Shown: positions 6,984 to 13,568 of the stretch, in pieces
Layout: each line of letters opens with the position of its first letter
Position numbering within the stretch: position 1 is the first letter of the stretch
Assembly: GCA_934654625.1 (NCBI GenBank)
Contig: CAKUGM010000044.1
Location: 1-13,568 of the forward strand
Length of the DNA: 13,568 nucleotides
From: an uncultured Collinsella sp.
GTDB taxonomy: Bacteria > Actinomycetota > Coriobacteriia > Coriobacteriales > Coriobacteriaceae
Direction: 5' to 3'
Made by a program: the position numbers and the translations under genes
The notes under the pieces: generated by a model
The model's input: the letters and a program-made list of their open reading frames with translations, nothing else
Database searches by the model: none
What the model was told of the DNA's origin: nothing

Positions 6984-9434
6984 ATGAACGCATTCGATCG
7001 CTTTGCACCCTTTGTGCAGGATTTCATCTATGCAAACGGATGGGAGAGCCTTCGTTCGATCCAGGTGGCGGCTGCCGACGCCATCTTCAACACCGACGAG
7101 AACGTGCTACTCACCGCGAGCACCGCCTCCGGCAAGACCGAAGCCGCCTTCTTCCCCATCTTGACGCTGTTCTCCGAAAACCCGCCTGCAAGCGTGGGCG
7201 CCTTATACATCGGCCCCCTCAAGGCCCTCATCAACGATCAGTTCTATCGTTTGAACGATCTGTGCGAGCAGGCCGATATCCCCGTTTGGCACTGGCACGG
7301 CGACGTCGCCGCCTCGCACAAGCGAAAGCTGCTGCAAAGCCCCTCCGGCATCCTGCAGATCACGCCCGAATCGCTCGAAGCGCTGCTCCTGCACAAGCAT
7401 TCCGCCATCTCGCGGCTCTTTGGCGACCTGCGCTTCATCGTGATCGACGAGGTCCATTCGCTACTGCGCGGCGACCGAGGCGGCCAGACGCTCTGCCTTA
7501 TCGAGCGCCTCTCCGCTATGGCGGGCGTCAATCCACGCCGCATCGGCCTTTCCGCCACGATGGGCGACCCCGAGCGCACGGGCGATTTCCTTGCCGCTGG
7601 CACGGGGCGCGGCACCATCATCCCCCGTTTTGACGAACCGCGCCGCACCTGGCGTCTCTCCATGGATCACTTCTACATCACGGGCCCACAGGCCACAGAA
7701 CGGCTGACGGTCTCGACGGGCCCACAGCCCGCCGAAGTCATATCGGTCGAGACGCTGCCTGCAGGCGCGCCCTCGGTAGAAGACGTGCTCGCGCGCGCCT
7801 ATGAGCCGAACGCAGAGCCGCGTGCGCTCGCCACCGGAACTGCCTACACAGAAAACGCCGGCAAGGAAGCCCCACATACACGACGTGCCACGCAAACGTC
7901 GGCGGAGACCGAAGCCGCAGATGTTTCCATCCCTCCCGTCACTCAGCAAGAACTCCTGGCGCCGAGCGATACCGCTCCCCAGGACGCCGACCCCGGCATC
8001 GGATACATCTTCGAGCATACGCGCGGGCGCAAGTGCCTCGTCTTCGTGAACTCGCGCGAGGAGGCCGAAAGCGTGTGCACACTCCTTCGCCAATATTGCG
8101 AGGCCATGCACGAGCCTGACCGTTTCCTCATCCACCACGGCAACCTTTCGGCCTCGTATCGCCAGTCTGCCGAGGAGGCCATGCGCGACGAAGAGCTGGC
8201 GCTCACCACCGTCACCACCGCCACCCTCGAACTGGGTATCGACATCGGTCGCCTGGAGCGCGCTTTCCAGATCGACGCGCCCTTCACCGTAAGTTCGTTC
8301 TTGCAGCGCATGGGCCGTACCGGCCGCCGCAACCTGCCGCCCGAGATGCACTTCGTGATGCGCGAGGAACAGCCCGAGCCGCGCTCGATGCTGCCCGAGA
8401 CCATCCCGTGGAAACTCCTCCAGGGCATCGCCCTCGTGCAGCTCTACCTCGAAGAGCGCTGGGTCGAGCCCCCGCAGCTCGACCGTCTTCCCTATAGTCT
8501 GCTCTATCACCAGGTCATGGCCACACTCGCCTCGTGCGGCGAGCTCACTCCCGCCGAGCTCGCGGGCCGCGTGCTCACGCTGTCGTACTTTCACCGCGTG
8601 AGTGCCGACGACCTACGTTGCCTACTCCATTACCTGCTGGAAACCGATCAGATCGAGCAAACGGAGCGCGGCGGCCTTATCGTGGGCATCACGGGCGAGC
8701 GCACCACCAACTCATTCAAGTTCTACGCCGTGTTCCAAGAGAACGAGGAGTACACGGTGCGCTGCGAGTCTTCCGAGCTGGGAACCATCGTCAACCCGCC
8801 CCCCGCAGGCGAGCGCATCGCCATCGCGGGCCATTGCTGGGTTGTCGAAGAGGTGGACCATAAGCGACGCCTGGTGTACTGCACCCAGGTTAAAGGCCGC
8901 GTTCCCGCCTATTTTGGCGATTGCCCCGGAGACATCAACACCCATGTGCTCGAACGCATGCGCCGTGTGCTGTGCGAAAGCGACTCATACCCCTACCTCA
9001 TGGGCAACGCCCGTGCACGGCTTTTGCAGGCGCGCCATGTGGCGCGGGCCGGAGGCGTCACCGAGCGTCCGCTCATCAATCTGGGCGGCGACACTTGGGC
9101 GCTCTTCCCCTGGCTGGGAAGCTATGCATTCCTGGCGCTCGAGCGCCTTCTCAAAATCAAGTGCGCAAAAGAGCTGGGTCTCAAGGGGCTCGACCCTTCG
9201 CGCCCTTATTTCTTGCAATTCCGCATGGATGCCGACGAGGAGACGTTTTACGAAGTATGCGCCGAAGCCGCCGCGAGCGACTTCGACCCCCTGGAGCTCG
9301 TCTACCCCGGTGAGGTCCCGTACTTCAACAAGTACGACCAGTTCCTGCCCGAGTCACTTGTGCGCAAGGGCTTTGCCGAGGGCGTGTTGGATATCGAGGG
9401 CATGCGCCGCCGTGTTGCCTCTTGGGGAATGTGA
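6984..9434 (+). CDS. Lhr/BrxHI-like superfamily 2 DEAD/DEAH-box helicase
   Basis: An 816-residue SF2 helicase predicted to translocate on DNA with ATP. RecA domain 1 has motif I ASTASGKT (45-52, Lys51), Ia YIGPLKALINDQ, Ib ITPESLEALL, motif II DEVH (155-158) followed by SLLRGDRGGQ, and motif III SAT (190-192). RecA domain 2 has KCLVFVNSREEA, HHGNLSASYR, motif V TATLELGIDIG and motif VI QRMGRTGRR (441-449). A low-complexity insert (about 240-335) separates the two RecA domains. The C-terminal half (450-816) contains winged-helix-like and beta-rich segments resembling the Lhr core and BrxHI, including NPPPAGERIAIAGHCWVVEE. It is shorter than full-length Lhr (~1500 aa). No nuclease domain or zinc cluster is seen. 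It is the third gene of the operon, and the operon order implies joint work with the BrxD-like ATPase in DNA remodelling, perhaps phage defence or repair. Confidence 0.92.
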   Translation: MNAFDRFAPFVQDFIYANGWESLRSIQVAAADAIFNTDENVLLTASTASGKTEAAFFPILTLFSENPPASVGALYIGPLKALINDQFYRLNDLCEQADIPVWHWHGDVAASHKRKLLQSPSGILQITPESLEALLLHKHSAISRLFGDLRFIVIDEVHSLLRGDRGGQTLCLIERLSAMAGVNPRRIGLSATMGDPERTGDFLAAGTGRGTIIPRFDEPRRTWRLSMDHFYITGPQATERLTVSTGPQPAEVISVETLPAGAPSVEDVLARAYEPNAEPRALATGTAYTENAGKEAPHTRRATQTSAETEAADVSIPPVTQQELLAPSDTAPQDADPGIGYIFEHTRGRKCLVFVNSREEAESVCTLLRQYCEAMHEPDRFLIHHGNLSASYRQSAEEAMRDEELALTTVTTATLELGIDIGRLERAFQIDAPFTVSSFLQRMGRTGRRNLPPEMHFVMREEQPEPRSMLPETIPWKLLQGIALVQLYLEERWVEPPQLDRLPYSLLYHQVMATLASCGELTPAELAGRVLTLSYFHRVSADDLRCLLHYLLETDQIEQTERGGLIVGITGERTTNSFKFYAVFQENEEYTVRCESSELGTIVNPPPAGERIAIAGHCWVVEEVDHKRRLVYCTQVKGRVPAYFGDCPGDINTHVLERMRRVLCESDSYPYLMGNARARLLQARHVARAGGVTERPLINLGGDTWALFPWLGSYAFLALERLLKIKCAKELGLKGLDPSRPYFLQFRMDADEETFYEVCAEAAASDFDPLELVYPGEVPYFNKYDQFLPESLVRKGFAEGVLDIEGMRRRVASWGM

Positions 9435-9454
9435 CGATAGGCCGGGCGAAAGGA

Positions 9455-9515
9455 CGAGGCGACCGCATTGCGCCTCGAAGGCGGGCGGGACAGCTGTTCA
9501 GACCGCGTCCCGTCC
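9455..9515. terminator. Two GC-rich hairpins between convergent genes
   Basis: Hairpin 1 is CGAGGCG (9455-9461) and CGCCTCG (9471-9477), a perfect 7-bp stem with a 9-nt loop. Hairpin 2 is GGGCGGGAC (9483-9491) and GTCCCGTCC (9507-9515), nine pairs with one G-T wobble. They fill the 102-bp gap between the helicase stop and the minus-strand capA-like stop. Neither has a T-run, so they may act as a bidirectional or Rho-assisted terminator. Function is inferred from position. Confidence 0.5.
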
Positions 9516-9536
9516 GGCTACGCAAGCGTTCAAGCG

Positions 9537-10820
9537 CTAAAGCGTTCCCTTGAGAAGACCTTCATCCATATCGAAGTCTTCGCCCAGAATCTCCCCCACG
9601 AGGTCGTAGCAATGCTGCAAGGTAAAATCCTCACCGCCGGCAGCGTTGCGAATCGCATTTTGAGCGGCAAGCTCTTCGGTATACTCCGAGAGCTTGTAGA
9701 CGCTCATGGACGGATCGGGCGCACGATGCGTGACTAAAGGCGTAAGTGAGTAGTCGGTAACCTTGCAGGAATCCTCGGTCTTTTCTAACGCGAGCTTAGC
9801 CATACCGCCCAGAATGCATGGTATTTCGACCATACCGGAAACAAAATTTCCCAAAGACCAGAATACGGGAACCTTCTTGCCATCCGCCCCGTCTTTTACC
9901 TCGACGCCTTCGAGCACATGGGGGTGCGTGCCGATAATGGCGTCCACACCGGCATCCAGGAACATCTGGGCGTACCTGAGCTGATCATCATCGGGTGCAT
10001 AGGCGTATTCGGTACCCCAGTGCGGAAACGCGATCACGAAATCGGCCCCATTCTCTCGCGCGCGCTTGACGTCGCCGGGGATGTCGCTCGAATGCAGCTT
10101 CTTTACGCACCAGGGGGCATCATCCGGCAGTGGGATGCTGTTGGTATGCTGCGTGTAGTTGAGCAGTGCGACCTTGATGCCCTCGCGCTCGATCATGAGG
10201 ATGGCATCGGCGACCTCCTGGCTATCGGCCAAACCGGTCACCACCACCTCGGGGTGCTTTTCACGCCAATAGGCAAGATCTATCTTGATGCCATCAAAAT
10301 CTTGGTCAAGGGCATGATTGGTAGCAGATAGCGCAACGTCTACGCCAGCCTTAGCCTCGGCATCCCCTATTTCCTGGGGGCTATTAAAGGTGGGGAAATT
10401 CTCGAGGCCGAGCTCGGTGCCTCCCAAAATGGTCTCCTGGTTGACGATCGCGATATCGCTCTTCGCAAACTCGTCGGTCAAATTCGCGAAAAAGTGGTCG
10501 TAGTTGTACGAACCGTCGGGCTGGCGACCGGTGTTCCATACGCTCGCGTGAATGAGCATGTCCCCCACCACCATGAGGGTGATACGCTTGGCCGCGCGCT
10601 CGCTATCGTAAACCGTCGCAAGTTGCGGCTCGATGGTTCCCGCAGTAGGCGTGTCGAGTGCAGCACCAAGGCGGGCAGGAAATGCACAGCCCGAAAGCGA
10701 GGCGACGCCTGCACAACCAAGACCGTCCAGGAGACCGACCATGAACGCGCGACGGGAAATGTCGCACGTTGGGTGATATTCGACGGCATGTCGACGGAAG
10801 CAGCCCTGCTCCTGCGCCAC
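9537..10820 (-). CDS. CapA-family metallophosphatase-like protein, predicted Tat lipoprotein
   Basis: About 427 residues if read from GTG 10820, which follows GGGGGA; the frame is open to a TTG at 10853, so the exact start is uncertain. Shortly after the N-terminus comes SRRAF (twin-arginine, Arg23/24), a hydrophobic stretch and LSGC (42-45), a lipobox. This implies Tat export and lipid anchoring. The mature domain has the CapA/PgsA-type metallophosphoesterase motifs in order: VGDMLIH (85-91), VNQE (126-129), ATNHALD (166-172), FPHWGTEY (265-272), GTHPHVLEG (297-305) and SLGNF (322-326). The Asp/Asn/His residues expected to bind metals are all present. CapA proteins are linked to poly-gamma-glutamate capsule synthesis, but many homologues are orphan surface enzymes. 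No capB/capC genes are nearby, so a capsule role is not supported here. It lies ~190 bp downstream of the methyltransferase-like gene on the same strand. Confidence 0.88.
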   Translation of the reverse strand: MAQEQGCFRRHAVEYHPTCDISRRAFMVGLLDGLGCAGVASLSGCAFPARLGAALDTPTAGTIEPQLATVYDSERAAKRITLMVVGDMLIHASVWNTGRQPDGSYNYDHFFANLTDEFAKSDIAIVNQETILGGTELGLENFPTFNSPQEIGDAEAKAGVDVALSATNHALDQDFDGIKIDLAYWREKHPEVVVTGLADSQEVADAILMIEREGIKVALLNYTQHTNSIPLPDDAPWCVKKLHSSDIPGDVKRARENGADFVIAFPHWGTEYAYAPDDDQLRYAQMFLDAGVDAIIGTHPHVLEGVEVKDGADGKKVPVFWSLGNFVSGMVEIPCILGGMAKLALEKTEDSCKVTDYSLTPLVTHRAPDPSMSVYKLSEYTEELAAQNAIRNAAGGEDFTLQHCYDLVGEILGEDFDMDEGLLKGTL

Positions 10821-11007
10821 AAGATCCCCCACATATACGCAAACGGCAAACAACAGGGCTTACCGTATCAAATGGGCATCGCTTTTTCAACGAGCGGGCA
10901 GTGAATGGGGTGAATCGCGAACGGCGCCGCAGAAGGCTCGCCCCGAGGGCAGGACATGGCCGTACACAATCGGGCCGTGCGTGCCGCATTCGCCGTGCGA
11001 AGGTTGC

Positions 11008-11892
11008 CTAATCGACCAGTGCGTCTCCAGGAAAGTCGCTCCCATATGCGATGGCTCCTGCAAAGGAATAATCTTCGTCCGAGGCAATGAGCAGGTAATT
11101 GTCTTCCTCGCCGAGTTCTTCGTCGGTCGTTTGGATCACGCAGGCATGCGCAAAGATGCGCAGTGCGCTTTCCAATGCATCGCGCAAAAACGAGATGTCG
11201 GTGCCATGGTCGCGCGAGACGATATTGGCTAGGTAGAGGCCCCCTGGAGTGAGATGTTCCTTCACGCGTGCGAGCGCCTGGACCGTCGCCACGCTGCGCA
11301 CCGGGTCTGCCCCGGCAAAAACATCGCTGACCACAACGTCGTAGAGCAGCGGGTCTGCACCTTCCATGGAAATGCGCTCGAGGTACACGCGCGCATCCTC
11401 GATACAGATACCCAGGCGCGGTCCCACCTCCTGCTCCAGACGGTCGAGATAAAACCAACGACGAGCCATCTGAACGATAGCCGGATCGGCCTCCACGACA
11501 TCCATCGAGATATCATCGTGCGCGGTCAACAGCGCCTTGGGATACGAGAATCCGCCACCTCCGAGCATGAGAACACGGCCGATACCGTGGCCGTATCGAG
11601 TCCTCATCTGCAGCTGGACCTCGAACACCGTATCGAAAGCACGGATATACTCAAACACCGGCTCCGACCAGCGCTCGCCCAGAAACGTTGCAGATTGAAA
11701 GACACCGCCCTGAGCAAGCGCGCGTACCTCGGAGCCGTCTTCGAGCCGGAGCACTTTGACGCGCGCACGCCCCGCACGCGTACGCACCAGCTGGATGCAA
11801 CGGGCGCCCGCGGCCAATGCGCCTCCGAGCGCAGCCGCACCCAGTGCCACGCCAACGGCTGTCGGCACGCTTTTGTTTTGCAAGCTTCCCAT
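11008..11892 (-). CDS. Spermidine synthase-like SAM-binding protein
   Basis: A 294-residue Rossmann-fold protein of the spermidine synthase/PCMT-like class. One N-terminal hydrophobic segment (about 11-36, Ala/Gly-rich) suggests a membrane anchor or signal. GGVFQSAT (62-69) resembles the substrate-entry region of the family. Motif I is VLMLGGGGFSYPKAL (107-121), followed by an acidic ribose-binding residue in VVEADP (Glu134), EDARVYL (Asp166) and YDVVVSDVFAG (Asp190). The canonical GGGDGG of true aminopropyltransferases is replaced by GGGGFS, so it may not make spermidine; a methyltransferase or other aminopropyl-transfer activity is possible. The ATG lies 2 nt after the stop of the Elp3 gene, with a GGGAG ribosome site inside that gene's end, so the two form an operon. 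It is single-domain, not fused to an MFS transporter. Function beyond SAM or decarboxy-SAM binding is not clear. Confidence 0.85.
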   Translation of the reverse strand: MGSLQNKSVPTAVGVALGAAALGGALAAGARCIQLVRTRAGRARVKVLRLEDGSEVRALAQGGVFQSATFLGERWSEPVFEYIRAFDTVFEVQLQMRTRYGHGIGRVLMLGGGGFSYPKALLTAHDDISMDVVEADPAIVQMARRWFYLDRLEQEVGPRLGICIEDARVYLERISMEGADPLLYDVVVSDVFAGADPVRSVATVQALARVKEHLTPGGLYLANIVSRDHGTDISFLRDALESALRIFAHACVIQTTDEELGEEDNYLLIASDEDYSFAGAIAYGSDFPGDALVD

Positions 11893-11894
11893 AG

Positions 11895-13568
11895 CTACAG
11901 CTCCCGCGTCTGATAGAAGCCGTTATCGGCAAATCCCTGAGCCCGATAATACTCCCGGGTTCCGATGGCCGAAATCACGTTGATGCGCTTATACCCCGCC
12001 TGGCGCGCCATCTCGCACGCACGCTCAATCAGGTGACGCCCCAGGCCCATATGCTGCGCGCCATTGCCCGCAGCGTGCAGATGCGCCACCTTGCCGTACA
12101 CATGCACTTCGCGAATCATCGCTTCGCCCAAACGCACAGGAAGCTCGACGGAATGCTCGCGCACATACTCCTGGCTGGGCAAAGAGAGTCGCAAGAATCC
12201 CGCAATGCGGTTCTCGTCGTCAATCCATTGCAAGAAACGCTCGCTTGTATTGGCGGTCTCATAGGGCACGACGTCAAGATGCAGTTCGTCGAGCGTTACC
12301 TCGCGCCCCGCAATCTCGCGATAGCGGATTTCTTCAACGCGGCGGGCAGCCGTTTGGTCTTGGGCCAGGCGCAACTCGACCAACTGACGAAGGTTGGGCT
12401 TCTTGTTGCCCACTTTGATATCCCCCGAAGAAAAGTCCCTGATCATACGGGAAATGCGCGTGAATGCCGGCGTTGCCAAAACGTCGTCGGCAAGAACGTC
12501 GAGCAGCTCGTCTTCGGTATAGGGCCGCCACGAACCGTCCTCGTAATTTGCACACAGGCGCGCACCCTCGATGAGCGCGCAGGGATAGAGCTTGATCTCG
12601 TCGGGCTGGAATGGAGCTTCGCTTACGAGACGCGCGTAGTCGAGTTTGTCCTGCTCGGGCGTGGCACCTAAAAGGTTCGCCATCGCGTGGGCATGGATCT
12701 TAAAGCCAAAGATGCGCAGCAGGTCGAATGACTGGGCAATGCACTCGACATCGATACCGCGCTCGTTAAGGTCGAGGATGCGTTGGTTGAGACTCTGCAC
12801 GCCCATCTGAATCTTAGTAGCACCCAGACGGCGAATGAGCGTCAGAGCCTGCGGCGTCACGGCATCGGGACGTGTCTCGATCACAAGCCCCACCACGCGA
12901 TGAGCGGCAGTCTCGTTGATATGCTGTTGGCGCTCGAGCTCCTCGAGCGTACCCACCTGGAACTTCGCGGCCTTCCCCCAGGGAGTGTTCTTGCCGTAGA
13001 GCTTCGCCACACAGCGATTGTACGAAGCATCCGCATCGGCCATATCGTCGATGCGCTGCCGATACGGCGCAACCTTTTGCTCGAGCGTCTCCGCATCCGT
13101 CGAGATGCCGAGCTCGCGATAGCGCACGCGGCGGTCGAGAACCGTCTGCGGGACCTCACGTGGGTCAGTCTGCTCCAACAGCTCTGCCGCGCGCTCGCGC
13201 GTAGACACGCCGGGGTCAGCCAGCATGGGATTTGCCGCCACGCCCGCCACGGCGTTGTCGTTGAGGACGCGGAAGAGCTCGGTCACGAACCAGATTTGAT
13301 ACTCGCGCGGATAATCGCTCCACGTGCCGCCAAGCACGATGAGCTCGATCTTGTCGGTCGCATGTCCCATCTGCGAAAGCGCGGTCAAACGAGCGCTTAC
13401 CTGCAGATACGGATCAAAGCAGTTTTGCTCCGCGCGGGCGCACGCAGGCTCGGCGTGCAGGTAGCTTTTGGGCATGCGAAGGTCGTTGGGGCAAAACAGG
13501 CAATCGCCCGAGCACGGCCAAGGCTTGGTGATGACGGTAATGGTCGCCACGCCCGACGCCGTGCGGCG
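11895..13568 (-). CDS. elp3: Elp3-type radical SAM/GNAT tRNA U34-modifying enzyme (5' truncated)
   Basis: 557 residues are visible and the gene runs off the window's right edge. The frame stays open through RRTASGVATITVITKPWPC, a segment conserved in Elp3, so the GTG at 13550 is an internal Val and the true start lies beyond. The radical SAM cluster is CSGDCLFC (CX3CX2C; visible Cys19, 23, 26), followed by GGTWSDYP and a TIM-barrel-type domain with VGLVIETRPDAVTP and KIQMGVQSLNQRILDLN. The C-terminal ~150 residues form a GNAT domain: an acetyl-CoA loop QHMGLGRHL and IGTREYYRAQGF near the end. In Elp3 the acetyl-CoA-derived radical modifies wobble uridine 34 of tRNA (cm5U-type). Bacterial Elp3 is sporadic, occurring alongside or instead of MnmEG. 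It is co-transcribed with the spermidine-synthase-like gene. Confidence 0.95.
   Translation of the reverse strand, partial: RRTASGVATITVITKPWPCSGDCLFCPNDLRMPKSYLHAEPACARAEQNCFDPYLQVSARLTALSQMGHATDKIELIVLGGTWSDYPREYQIWFVTELFRVLNDNAVAGVAANPMLADPGVSTRERAAELLEQTDPREVPQTVLDRRVRYRELGISTDAETLEQKVAPYRQRIDDMADADASYNRCVAKLYGKNTPWGKAAKFQVGTLEELERQQHINETAAHRVVGLVIETRPDAVTPQALTLIRRLGATKIQMGVQSLNQRILDLNERGIDVECIAQSFDLLRIFGFKIHAHAMANLLGATPEQDKLDYARLVSEAPFQPDEIKLYPCALIEGARLCANYEDGSWRPYTEDELLDVLADDVLATPAFTRISRMIRDFSSGDIKVGNKKPNLRQLVELRLAQDQTAARRVEEIRYREIAGREVTLDELHLDVVPYETANTSERFLQWIDDENRIAGFLRLSLPSQEYVREHSVELPVRLGEAMIREVHVYGKVAHLHAAGNGAQHMGLGRHLIERACEMARQAGYKRINVISAIGTREYYRAQGFADNGFYQTREL

Noticed and set aside
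7461..8594. 377-codon minus-strand frame opposite the helicase
   Set aside because: It lies within the motif-bearing part of the helicase on the other strand and has shadow-type composition.
9524..9548. Short AAGCG-based direct repeat (AAGCGTTC / AAGCGCTA / AAGCGTTC)
   Set aside because: Three 8-mers at the CapA stop codon, too short and partly coding; probably chance.
10887..11087. 66-codon minus-strand frame bridging the methyltransferase-like gene's end and the gap before the CapA gene
   Set aside because: Most of it overlaps the real gene in another frame; no ribosome site. The remaining 10854-11007 shows only GC-rich repeats with no T-run terminator that I could identify.

Overview
The window looks like a piece of chromosome from a high-GC Gram-positive bacterium. 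A member of the Coriobacteriia (Collinsella/Olsenella-like) is my best guess. The reasons are strong G/C bias at third codon positions, strong AGGAGG ribosome sites, long spurious open frames opposite real genes, and the mixture of accessory and housekeeping genes. The taxonomic placement is inference. I see no rRNA, tRNA, CRISPR array, transposase or integrase.

Plus strand, left part (1-3543): the 3' end of one ABC exporter half-gene overlaps a complete second half-gene by one base. Together they encode a heterodimeric type IV (MDR-like) exporter whose two nucleotide-binding domains carry complementary defects: Asp for the Walker B Glu and Gln for the H-loop His in one, LSQGQ for LSGGQ in the other. 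A good intrinsic terminator closes this operon at 2374-2408. Next comes a single gene for a membrane-anchored XRE-type regulator, with an N-terminal helix-turn-helix, an acidic linker, four tandem ~18-residue beta-like repeats, and a hydrophobic C-terminus. An inverted repeat about 110 bp upstream of it could be an operator.

Plus strand, centre (3774-9434): this is the most interesting part. A three-gene operon encodes a TerB_N/TerB_C-domain protein, a P-loop ATPase resembling BREX BrxD (DUF2791 family), and an 816-residue Lhr/BrxHI-like superfamily 2 helicase. The first two genes overlap by 4 bp; the third follows after 36 bp. No methyltransferase, PglZ phosphatase or nuclease accompanies them within the window. 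The operon is preceded by an extended -10 promoter, and a sequence matching the Gram-positive LexA (SOS box) pattern CGAAC-N4-GTTY lies in its -35 region. Together this suggests a DNA-damage-responsive DNA-processing or phage-defence module.

Minus strand, right part (13568-9537): a 5'-truncated Elp3-type radical SAM/GNAT tRNA-modification gene is followed 2 bp later by a spermidine-synthase-like SAM-dependent methyltransferase-fold protein. After a ~190-bp gap comes a CapA-family metallophosphatase-like protein with a twin-arginine/lipobox N-terminus. The helicase and capA-like genes converge on a short region with two GC-rich hairpins.
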